NCBI GenBank assembly: GCA_937900675.1
Contig: CALCEA010000141.1
Coordinates: forward strand, 1-8,821
Direction of reading: 5' to 3'
Length of the DNA stretch: 8,821 nt
Source: an uncultured Chitinophagaceae bacterium
GTDB lineage: Bacteria; Bacteroidota; Bacteroidia; Chitinophagales; Chitinophagaceae
The notes beneath the pieces are model-generated. The model was not told where the DNA came from. It ran no database searches and worked only from the letters and a program-made list of their open reading frames with translations. Shown in pieces: positions 1 through 6,872 of the stretch. A program made the translations under genes and the position numbers. How positions within the stretch are numbered: position 1 is the stretch's first letter; the number at the start of each line of letters is the position of its first letter.

Positions 1-38
1 CGCTAAAGACAGCAGATAATACAGGGTTTATTAGTTAA
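1..38 (+). CDS. possible 3' end of an upstream gene (partial)
   Basis: One + strand frame stays open from the window edge (first full codon at 3) and ends in TAA at 36-38, encoding LKTADNTGFIS. The other two + frames stop earlier, at 4-6 and 17-19. Eleven residues are too few to assign a family. In related Bacteroidota, an N-acetylmuramoyl-L-alanine amidase gene often precedes the MCE/OstA pair, so that is a guess from gene order only. The TAA stop is also the first three bases of the putative -7 element of the next gene. Confidence 0.3.
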   Translation, partial: LKTADNTGFIS

Positions 39-43
39 ATTTG
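36..43 (+). promoter_or_regulatory. putative Bacteroidota -7 promoter element upstream of the mlaD-like gene
   Basis: TAAATTTG matches the Bacteroidota sigma-ABfr consensus TAnnTTTG. It lies 21 nt before the ATG at 65, leaving room for a short leader. I see no convincing -33 TTTG at the expected distance, and the upstream sequence is cut by the window edge. The element overlaps the stop codon of the possible upstream gene, so the mlaD-ostA pair may have its own start of transcription or may be read through from upstream. Confidence 0.35.
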
Positions 44-64
44 CATTGTAAGTATTCTATTACA

Positions 65-1069
65 ATGCGTATATCAAATGAAACAAAGGTTGGAGCTTTA
101 ACAGTTATTGCTGTTACTTTAATTGTGCTTGGATTTAATTTTCTGAGAGGTAAAACCATATTTAAATCCGGAAACTTTATTTACGCAAAATATCATGATA
201 CCAAAGGTTTAATTGTTTCTAATCCAGTGTATGTAAATGGCTACCAAGTAGGAACAGTTTTTGAGATAGAAAATTTAAATGCCAACTTATCTGATATTAG
301 CGTGGCTATTAAATTGAATAATAATTATCAGATTCCTACCAATTCTATTGCTACTATTCAAGAGAATCCTTTGGGCACCAATAGTATTTTTATTTCTTTG
401 GGAAATGCTACTAGTTATTTAAAAAACGGTGATACCGTAAAAACTGCTCCTGCGACCAGTTTATTAGGAGACTTTATGAATACCCTTTCTCCATTGGGTG
501 AACAATTCAAAAAAACCATTGATGAATTAAGAAAGGTTTTAGTGAATGTAAATACAGTAATGGATGATGAGAACAAAGCAAATTTTAAAGAACTCATCGC
601 TAATTTAACAAAGACTTCAGACAACTTAAATAAGTCAATGGCTTCTATCGAACAAATGGTAGATAAGCAAGGCGGATCCATTGCACAAACTGCTGAAAAT
701 ATCAATGGCTTTACCAAGAACTTAGCGGAGAATAATAAAAAAATTAGCAATATCATCAATAACTTGGACAGTACTTCACAATCAATTAAAGACGCTAATT
801 TAAATAAGACCATCAAAGATATTCAAACAGCACTTGTAGGAATTAATTTGACTTTGCAAAAATTAAATACTGGGAATGGTACCGCTGCCAAGATTATGAA
901 TGATCCTACAGTATATACAGAATTGAAAAACACCATTAATAGTGTCAATACTTTAGTAGACGATATCAAAGTGCATCCAAAAAGATATATCAATATCTCT
1001 GTTTTTGGAAAGAAAGACAAAACCACACCATTAAGCAAGCCAATTGCGGATACTGTTACCAATGAATAA
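65..1069 (+). CDS. MlaD/MCE-family membrane-anchored lipid transport protein
   Basis: This 334-residue protein has the usual MCE (MlaD) architecture. A short cytoplasmic N-terminus is followed by one membrane segment at about residues 10-29, then an MCE domain at about 33-115. The long polar helical tail (about 140-290) is rich in Asn, Lys and Leu, as expected for MCE proteins that build a coiled-coil needle across the periplasm. MlaD-type proteins are the substrate-binding part of ABC systems that move phospholipids between inner and outer membranes; the permease and ATPase are not in this window. The frame is open upstream to a TTG at 41, but ATG at 65 gives the standard short N-terminus before the membrane anchor. 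No SD sequence precedes it. The last codons overlap the start of the OstA-like gene by 8 nt, which suggests translational coupling. The family call is secure; the lipid cargo is unknown. Confidence 0.88.
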   Translation: MRISNETKVGALTVIAVTLIVLGFNFLRGKTIFKSGNFIYAKYHDTKGLIVSNPVYVNGYQVGTVFEIENLNANLSDISVAIKLNNNYQIPTNSIATIQENPLGTNSIFISLGNATSYLKNGDTVKTAPATSLLGDFMNTLSPLGEQFKKTIDELRKVLVNVNTVMDDENKANFKELIANLTKTSDNLNKSMASIEQMVDKQGGSIAQTAENINGFTKNLAENNKKISNIINNLDSTSQSIKDANLNKTIKDIQTALVGINLTLQKLNTGNGTAAKIMNDPTVYTELKNTINSVNTLVDDIKVHPKRYINISVFGKKDKTTPLSKPIADTVTNE

Positions 1070-2669
1070 ATTGTATTTGGCCCTCATTTTAGTTTGTGTT
1101 TCCATTTTTCATGGTCAAGCGCAAAACACTTCAACTCCTGTGGCAGTTGATAGTAATTCCAAATTAATTGAATTCTTATCTGCAGCAACTTATAATGTTA
1201 AGAAAGTAGACTCTACCAACTTTGTTATATTGGTGGGAAATGTTCAAATAAGACAAGGCAAAACCTTGATGTATGGAGATAGTATTGTTTTAAATACCTC
1301 CAATAATATTGTAGAAGGTTTTGGTCATATACATATCAATGATGCAGACAGTGTGCATACTTACGCTGAATACTTGAAGTACCTGGGCAATACCAAAAAA
1401 GCCTACCTCAGAAAAAAAGTAAAACTCACCGATGGTAGAGGTGTTTTAACTACAGACTCTTTAGACTATGATGTATCTATAAAATTGGGGCAATATACCA
1501 ATGGCGGAAAACTAGTTAGAAACAAAACTGTTTTAAAAAGTATAGAGGGCTTTTATTATGGGATCACTCGCGATGTAATTTTTAGAAAGAAGGTTGAATT
1601 GATAGATCCAGAGAGTATTATATTGACTGATACTTTAGAATATAACACTTATTCTCAGCTGACTAATTTTATCAGTCCTACTAAAATTATTAATGGATCA
1701 AGAATTATTAAGACGTCGAATGGCAATTATAATTTAGGAACCAAAAAAGGATTCTTATACGAGCGATCCATTATTGATGATAGTACTTATATTTTTACTG
1801 CAGATGAAATGGCTATTGATGATTCTTTGGGACTAGGAGAATTTAGAGGCAATGCTTTATACAAATCCAAAGATTCTTTGTCTTTTGACATGATTGCCAA
1901 TCAAATTAAAACCAATAGAACTAAGGGAATCTTATTAGCTACTGAGTTGCCTACCTTATTAATAAAACAAAAAAAGGATACCCTATTTGTAAGTGCAGAT
2001 ACTTTGTTCTCTGCAAAGATTTCTGATTTAAAAAGACCTATTCCCCAAGCAAGAGATATTCATGTAAAAAATACAGATAGTAGCTTAGATAAATATTTTG
2101 AAGCATTCCATAATGTGAGAATATACTCAGATTCTTTACAGGCAAAATGTGATAGTTTGTTTTATGGACTAGCCGACTCAACCATTAGATTAATCACTCA
2201 GCCCATTGTTTGGTCCAATAACAATCAAATTACTGGCGACACTATTTACATGTTTGTCAACAATAAAAAACCAGAGCAATTAAGTGTAATAAATAATGCT
2301 TTTGCGATAAATAAAGTTGATACAACCCAATATTATAATCAGATTAAAGGTAATCGATTAAAAGTTTGGTTTGAAGATGGATCTATTAGTAAAATGCAAA
2401 CCAAAGGCGGTGCTGAAAATATGTATTTCGTGTTAGACGATGAAAAGAAATTTATAGGCGTGAATCGTTCTTCCGCTCAAATGATAGAAATAGAATTTGA
2501 AAATAGCGAACCCTCTAAAGTAAAATTTGTAAATCAATTACAAGGAAAATTGAATCCACTCAATAAAACCTTACCGGACGAATTAATCATAAGAGGTTTT
2601 AAATGGCAGGAATCCATCAGACCTAAATCTAAGTTTGAGATCCTTTCTCCATCATTAAGTAAGCCTTAA
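1062..2669 (+). CDS. OstA/LptA-like secreted envelope-biogenesis protein
   Basis: The 535-residue product begins with a signal peptide (MNKLYLALILVCVSIFHGQAQ, likely cut after the last Q; there is no lipobox). The rest is rich in beta strands. Repeated patterns of the type 'GDSIVLN...VEGFGHIHI' and 'TDGRGVLTTDSLDYD' at about residues 50-200 are typical of the OstA/LptA beta-jellyroll fold, and similar strands recur further on ('TADEMAIDDSLGLGEFRGNA', about 250). OstA-family proteins shuttle lipopolysaccharide or help assemble it at the outer membrane. Bacteroidota carry long OstA-like proteins of this kind, whose exact step is not established. There is no C-terminal LptD-like barrel. The start is ATG at 1062; an upstream in-frame TTG at 1044 would put charged residues before the signal peptide. 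It overlaps mlaD by 8 nt, and its 3' end overlaps convergent prfB by 41 nt. Confidence 0.82.
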   Translation: MNKLYLALILVCVSIFHGQAQNTSTPVAVDSNSKLIEFLSAATYNVKKVDSTNFVILVGNVQIRQGKTLMYGDSIVLNTSNNIVEGFGHIHINDADSVHTYAEYLKYLGNTKKAYLRKKVKLTDGRGVLTTDSLDYDVSIKLGQYTNGGKLVRNKTVLKSIEGFYYGITRDVIFRKKVELIDPESIILTDTLEYNTYSQLTNFISPTKIINGSRIIKTSNGNYNLGTKKGFLYERSIIDDSTYIFTADEMAIDDSLGLGEFRGNALYKSKDSLSFDMIANQIKTNRTKGILLATELPTLLIKQKKDTLFVSADTLFSAKISDLKRPIPQARDIHVKNTDSSLDKYFEAFHNVRIYSDSLQAKCDSLFYGLADSTIRLITQPIVWSNNNQITGDTIYMFVNNKKPEQLSVINNAFAINKVDTTQYYNQIKGNRLKVWFEDGSISKMQTKGGAENMYFVLDDEKKFIGVNRSSAQMIEIEFENSEPSKVKFVNQLQGKLNPLNKTLPDELIIRGFKWQESIRPKSKFEILSPSLSKP

Positions 2670-3721
2670 TAAAACCATCAATCTCTCCATCCATCACTGG
2701 TCCAACATTCCCTACTTCAAAATCCGTTCTATGATCTTTAATCATCTTATATGGATGAAATACATATGATCTTATTTGACTACCCCATTCGATTTTCTTT
2801 TTGGTTGCATTATTAGCATTCAAGGCCTCCTGCTTCTTACGCATCTCTTCTTCATACAATCTACTCTTTAGCATCTTCATGGCTAATTCTCTATTCTCTC
2901 CCTGTGTTCTGGATTGTTGACATTCTACAATAATTCCAGAAGGCAAATGCTTTAATCTAACGGCAGTTTCAACTTTGTTTACATTCTGTCCACCCTTGCC
3001 ACCACTTCTATAAAACTCCCACTCAATATCAGCAGGATTTACGGTAATCTCAATACTATCATCAATTAAAGGGTATACATAAACGGATGCAAAACTTGTA
3101 TGTCTTCTTGCATTGCTATCAAAGGGAGATATTCTCACCAATCTATGTACACCTGATTCCGCTTTTAAAAAGCCAAAAGCAAATGGTCCATCAAATTGTA
3201 TTGTAGCAGATTTAATACCAGCACCATCTCCTTCTTGATAATCCAAAGAACTAACCGTCCAGCCTTGCTTCTCTCCGTACATGGTATACATTCTTAAAAG
3301 CATTTCTGCCCAATCCTGACTTTCTGTACCACCAGCACCCGGATTAATTTGCAAAACAGCAGGTAACTCGTCCTCTGGTTTATTTAATGTGCTTTTGAAT
3401 TCTGCTTCTTCGATAGAGGCAACTGCTTTATTAAATGCATCCTGTGTTTCTTGTTCTGTTGCATCACCTGATTTCCAAAAATCAAATAATACAGCAAAGT
3501 CTTCTACACTATTAGCCACTTCATTGTATAAATGAACCCAATATTCGTTTACTTTAATTTCTTTCATAATACCCGTAGCTCGAGTATTATCATCCCAGAA
3601 ACCTGGAGACATAGACATCTGCTTATCCTTGTCTATTTTTTGCAATCTATTATCAACGTCAAAGAAACCTCCTCAGGACACTCACTTGGTCCCTCATGCG
3701 CTTCAATTGTTCTATCGTCAT
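2629..3721 (-). CDS. prfB: peptide chain release factor 2 (RF2), expressed by programmed +1 frameshift
   Basis: RF2 ends translation at UGA and UAA codons. The gene is in two frames. ATG at 3721 opens a 20-codon leader ending in CTT (3664-3662), followed at once by in-frame TGA (3661-3659). Skipping T3661 gives GAC and a frame open to TAG at 2629-2631. The joined product is 363 residues, close to the usual length of about 365. It has the SPF anticodon-like tripeptide that reads the stop codon (about residues 198-200, in 'RISPFDSNARRH') and the catalytic GGQ loop (about 243-245, in 'RSGGKGGQNVNK'). An in-frame TGA stop lies a few codons upstream of ATG 3721, which fixes that start. The shift is autoregulatory: scarce RF2 makes the ribosome pause at TGA and shift. 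The gene lies 41 nt after rnpB and overlaps the convergent ostA-like gene by 41 nt. Its own final stop, TAG, is read by RF1 and not RF2. Confidence 0.96.
3659..3673 (-). promoter_or_regulatory. programmed +1 ribosomal frameshift site of prfB
   Basis: On the - strand the site reads AGGAGG-TTT-CTT-TGA, then C. The SD-like AGGAGG is at 3673-3668, a three-base spacer follows, then the slippery CTT at 3664-3662 and the in-frame TGA at 3661-3659. The E. coli site (AGGGGG TAT CTT TGA C) has the same order and the same 3-nt spacing. The ribosome slips from CUU to UUU and reads GAC. The upstream AGGAGGT would pair perfectly with the 3' end of 16S rRNA and strain the ribosome into the +1 frame. Confidence 0.95.
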
Positions 3722-3733
3722 GATCTTTGTTTT

Positions 3734-3751
3734 GTATCTCTTTCAAGATAC
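3734..3751 (-). other. 7-bp hairpin with GAAA loop between rnpB and prfB
   Basis: The - strand reads GTATCTT-GAAA-GAGATAC. This folds into a 7-bp stem (one U-G pair next to the loop) closed by a GNRA-type tetraloop. It begins 5 nt after the run of six T that follows rnpB and ends 12 nt before the prfB ATG. The sequence after it is AAAACAAAGATC, with no T-run, so it does not look like an intrinsic terminator on this strand. It could be a processing or stability element, or could shape the prfB ribosome-binding region. The fold is read by eye. Confidence 0.45.
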
Positions 3752-3762
3752 TGGTTAAAAAA

Positions 3763-4107
3763 TACTACAAGCCTCATAAGCCGGATTCTGTTTCTAAACT
3801 ATCATTTATCTAGCCTCAACATTACTGCTGAAGTCATGCTGCCTACCCTGGAACTTGAACGAGTCGCTCTTAAGCGTTCCTATACGTGGCATTACAGCAC
3901 CCAAGGTTTACCCGAACTAATAATTACTTACTAGATCTGTGAGCTTTTACCTCACATTTTCACCTTTTCCTCTTGCGAGGTAGTTATTTTCTGTGGCACT
4001 TTCTCTGTCCCAATTGCTTGAGACGCCGGCTATTCACCGGTGGGTTACTCTGAGCTGTCCGGACTTTCCTTGGCAATTGCTTGCCACGATAGCTCGGGTT
4101 TGTAGTA
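3763..4107 (-). ncRNA. rnpB: RNase P RNA, bacterial class A
   Basis: This is the catalytic RNA of ribonuclease P, which cuts the 5' leader from tRNA precursors. Read on the - strand, all the conserved blocks appear in the right order: GGAAAGTCCGGAC (about 4069-4057), ACAGAGAAAGTGCC (4008-3995), the AAGGTGAAAATGTGAGGTAA region, GGTAAACC (the L15 GGU that binds the tRNA CCA end), GGGTAGGCAGC, AGATAAATGAT and ACAGAATCCGGCTTAT (3791-3776). The ends are set by helix P1: ACTACAAACC (4106-4097) pairs with GGCTTGTAGT (3773-3764), with one A-C mismatch plus one extra A-T pair outside. The length of about 345 nt is normal. It lies 34 nt after the DUF2027-Smr gene and 41 nt before prfB, on the same strand. 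A -7 element sits just before its 5' end. A run of six T (3762-3757) follows P1, but I see no separate terminator hairpin before it. Confidence 0.96.
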
Positions 4108-4110
4108 GTG

Positions 4111-4118
4111 CAAAGGTA
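4111..4118 (-). promoter_or_regulatory. putative -7 promoter element of rnpB
   Basis: On the - strand TACCTTTG matches the Bacteroidota -7 consensus TAnnTTTG. Its last base is 3 nt before the predicted first base of helix P1 (4107), which is where a transcription start would be expected. The -33 region, just at the stop codon of the preceding gene, has no clear TTTG. The position match with an independently defined RNA 5' end makes this the best-supported promoter in the window. Confidence 0.6.
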
Positions 4119-4141
4119 AGACATTCCCCTTAGAGTCTCCA

Positions 4142-5167
4142 TTAGGAAAAGAAGACTTCTGTGGCGCCATAACCATAAAACTCATTGTATTGATTTACAA
4201 AGCTTTTTATGCCTTTCTTTACTTTTAATAGGTCGTGTATTTCTTGTTTGAGTTTCCCTTTACCTACACCATGAATAAAAATCATGCTAGGCAAATGGTT
4301 TAATTGAGCCAACTCTAACCATTTTTCAAATTCACTTAATTGAATTTGCAGTATTTCAGCATTGGTCAAATGACTAAACTTGTCCACTAATTTTTCGATA
4401 TGCAAATCCACCACAGATCTGGCAGCAGGAATATGTTCTTTAATTTTAGAAGCATCATACACTTTAAAACCTGCATTTCTTAAAATATCCAAAGGCACAT
4501 AATTGTCTTCTTCTTTATCTGGATATTGATCAAATAAATGATAGGCAATATTTGGTGTACCTTCTTCTTTTAATTTTTCAATTTTTTGAAAGAATTGCTT
4601 CGGTTTAATTTTTACCTGAGTTTCAAAATGATCTGCTTTCTTTTTATGCGACTCTATTAATGAAAAATCAATAAAGAAACCTAATCCATCATTGACCACC
4701 TCAAAATCAATATCATGAATATAAAAATCAGTATGCGGCGCCAAGGTAGATGCAATGGAGAAACCTTCATTGGCATTGGTGTTTTGTGCATAATCAAATT
4801 GATAACCTACCCTGGTTCTATTAGATAAAAATACCTTTAAACTGTCTACTACTTCGTCATTAAAATCGTCCAAGCTAAACTTAGGAACCAAATACAACCA
4901 AATACCTTCATCTTCTTTGGAATCATTTTTTTGAATCTTCTCTTTGGGTATTTGATCTACATAAATTTTATTAGTCGCCGCTTTTGTAGGAAATAATTTC
5001 TTTTCGGTAAAACGCTTGAAATAAGGAAAATCTATTTGATCCATATAAGCAGGAAACTTCACCCCACGAACTTCTATCATCACCATCTTATCGTTCATGA
5101 TTTCAATGATCCTCCCCTCCTCATTACTATGAATCACTAATATCTCATCACCAACTTGATACTTCAT
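4142..5167 (-). CDS. DUF2027 and Smr domain protein (MutS2-like C-terminus, no ATPase)
   Basis: The 341-residue product combines three parts. The N-terminal segment (about 1-50, 'VGDEILVIHSNEEGRIIEI') resembles the small beta-barrel found beside Smr domains in MutS2. A middle region of about 85-215 fits DUF2027, known mainly from Bacteroidota. The C-terminal Smr domain (about 250-341) has DLH at 254-256, HGVGKGKL at 299-306 and GYGATEVFF at 332-340. Smr domains are nucleases or nucleic-acid binders in MutS2 and related proteins, acting in recombination control or on stalled ribosomes. There is no MutS ATPase core here, so the substrate is unknown. The signature LDLHG is VDLHI here. No signal peptide is present, so it is probably cytoplasmic. 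ATG 5167 lies one base after the permease stop, indicating an operon. No SD sequence precedes it. Domain calls are confident; function is inferred. Confidence 0.82.
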   Translation of the reverse strand: MKYQVGDEILVIHSNEEGRIIEIMNDKMVMIEVRGVKFPAYMDQIDFPYFKRFTEKKLFPTKAATNKIYVDQIPKEKIQKNDSKEDEGIWLYLVPKFSLDDFNDEVVDSLKVFLSNRTRVGYQFDYAQNTNANEGFSIASTLAPHTDFYIHDIDFEVVNDGLGFFIDFSLIESHKKKADHFETQVKIKPKQFFQKIEKLKEEGTPNIAYHLFDQYPDKEEDNYVPLDILRNAGFKVYDASKIKEHIPAARSVVDLHIEKLVDKFSHLTNAEILQIQLSEFEKWLELAQLNHLPSMIFIHGVGKGKLKQEIHDLLKVKKGIKSFVNQYNEFYGYGATEVFFS

Positions 5168-5168
5168 A

Positions 5169-6863
5169 CTATGTATTTAATTTGGAATGCTTTCTTCCAT
5201 AACTAGCATAAAACACTAAACCAATAGCCATCCATATAAAAAACCACAACCAACTAACTGGCGGAATCTCAATCATTAAATACAAGCAACACATGGCACC
5301 AATAATTGGAATGATGGAATACTTTTTAATGAAAGAAAAAATGGATACTATAATTAAAATGAAGATAAATACTAAGAACAAAATTTCCTGATACCCTTCG
5401 TTTCCAGCTTGTGCAAATGCTGCAGCAATTCTTTCTTTACTTAAATATATAAAGATAGTCGCTAAAGCAGGAATAATGATCTGCCCATTGATATAAGGCA
5501 ATCTAAATGCTTTTGCTTTGATATCAGGGGAAATCTTAGGCAATACTAAAACTCCAAAACAAACCAATACAAAGGCAAACAAAGTGCCAATACTGGTTAG
5601 GTCGGTCATTCTGCTGATAGACATGAATAAACTTGGAACTCCAACAAAAATGCCGGTAATTATAGTGGCAAAACTTGGTGTGCCAAATTTCTTGTGCACC
5701 GTGGCAAACTTCTTAGGCATCAAACCATCTCTACTCATGCTCATCCAAATTCTTGGTTGTCCCAATTGGAAAACCAATAATACACTAGTTGTTGCCACCA
5801 CTGCACTTACAGAAATAATATAGCCAATTTTATGAAGACCAATTTTTTCAAAAACATAGGCCAATGGATCATCCACTTTTAATTGTGTGTATGATACCAT
5901 CCCAGTTAAAACCAACGCAATTAAAATATACAATACTGTACAAATTAAAAGAGAATAGATCATTCCTTTAGGTAAATCTCTTTGAGGGTCTTTACATTCT
6001 TCCGCAGTAGTGGATATGGCATCAAAACCAATATACGCATAGAACACTGCAGATACACCCGCTAATACACCTTTAAAACCATTAGGCATAAAAGGCATCC
6101 AGTTAGAACTATCAACATAAAAAAAGCCAAGTACGATTACAAATAAAATAATCAGTATTTTAAAAATCACCATTGCATTAGTACTCTTCTTGCTTTCTTT
6201 AATCCCTCTATATACTAGCAAAGTGATTAAAACCACAATTACAAATGCAGGTATATTTAAAATGACTCTAGTTGAACCAATCATTGGAGCATTGGTTATT
6301 GCATCATATCCTATTCTAGCTAATTTACTAAATGTCTCAGTGGTTCCACCCGCCGCTAAATGCGCCATCGCTTCTTCGTATCCAGCTTGTGCTTGTTCGT
6401 AGTTGGTACTTAACCATCCTGGCAAATGAATATGGAAACCTTCTAATAAATTTACAAAGTATCCGCTCCAGCTAATAGCTACCACAATATTGCCAATAGC
6501 ATATTCTAAAATCAAAGCCCATCCAATAATCCAAGCTACAATTTCACCAAATGTTACATAAGCATAAGTGTATGCACTTCCGGCAATAGGTACCCTGCTT
6601 GCAAACTCTGCATAACATAAAGCACTGAATCCACAGGTAATGGCTGTAATAACAAATAACAAAGAGATTCCAGGTCCGCCATGAAAAGCAGCAGTACCAA
6701 TGGTGGAGAAAATTCCCGCACCCACTACTGCAGCAATGCCCATTAAAGTAAGGTCTTTCACCCCTAATTCTTTTTTTAATCCACTTGCACTATGCCCATC
6801 AGTTAATCCTGCATTCGCATCTGCTACAATTTTATCAATTGATTTTTTTCTGAACAAACTCAT
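5169..6863 (-). CDS. APC-superfamily amino acid permease, cationic amino acid transporter (CAT) type
   Basis: This 564-residue inner-membrane protein has 12 or more hydrophobic segments. The first (about 39-59) carries the GAGIF substrate-binding turn (48-52) of APC transporters. The conserved block 'YIGFDAISTTAEE' followed by 'CKDPQRDLPKG' (277-300) is characteristic of the CAT/YfnA group, which imports amino acids by proton- or sodium-coupled or facilitated transport. The C-terminal pair of segments (about 515-553) fits the CAT C-terminal domain. Bacterial members are usually about 460-500 residues. Much of the extra length is a polar insert at about 141-203, between two membrane segments and probably periplasmic. 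The start is 9 nt after the prenyl synthase stop, and the stop is 1 nt before the DUF2027-Smr gene, so all three are probably co-transcribed. The amino acid carried cannot be read from sequence. No SD sequence precedes ATG 6863. Confidence 0.9.
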   Translation of the reverse strand: MSLFRKKSIDKIVADANAGLTDGHSASGLKKELGVKDLTLMGIAAVVGAGIFSTIGTAAFHGGPGISLLFVITAITCGFSALCYAEFASRVPIAGSAYTYAYVTFGEIVAWIIGWALILEYAIGNIVVAISWSGYFVNLLEGFHIHLPGWLSTNYEQAQAGYEEAMAHLAAGGTTETFSKLARIGYDAITNAPMIGSTRVILNIPAFVIVVLITLLVYRGIKESKKSTNAMVIFKILIILFVIVLGFFYVDSSNWMPFMPNGFKGVLAGVSAVFYAYIGFDAISTTAEECKDPQRDLPKGMIYSLLICTVLYILIALVLTGMVSYTQLKVDDPLAYVFEKIGLHKIGYIISVSAVVATTSVLLVFQLGQPRIWMSMSRDGLMPKKFATVHKKFGTPSFATIITGIFVGVPSLFMSISRMTDLTSIGTLFAFVLVCFGVLVLPKISPDIKAKAFRLPYINGQIIIPALATIFIYLSKERIAAAFAQAGNEGYQEILFLVFIFILIIVSIFSFIKKYSIIPIIGAMCCLYLMIEIPPVSWLWFFIWMAIGLVFYASYGRKHSKLNT

Positions 6864-6872
6864 GTAAGTTGA

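Noticed and set aside
41..64. TTG at 41 as start of the mlaD-like gene
   Set aside because: It falls inside the putative -7 element and adds residues before the normal short N-terminus; ATG 65 fits the family.
1044..1061. TTG at 1044 as start of the OstA-like gene
   Set aside because: ATG 1062 places the signal peptide exactly at the N-terminus.
415..1062. - strand open frames at 415-816 and 823-1062
   Set aside because: They are antisense to the well-supported MCE gene and show no family features.
2629..3645. prfB as a single-frame gene starting at TTG 3645
   Set aside because: The upstream frame with ATG 3721, AGGAGG and CTT TGA C restores a full-length RF2 N-terminus, so this is recoding and not a late start or a broken gene.
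3629..3934. + strand open frame of about 101 codons, and an overlapping one at 3532-3723
   Set aside because: They lie antisense to rnpB and prfB. The RNA's conserved blocks explain the sequence, and the encoded peptides resemble no protein family.
4111..4141. A -33 element for the rnpB promoter
   Set aside because: At 17-23 nt before TACCTTTG there is only a TGG-like sequence, with no TTTG, so only the -7 element is claimed.
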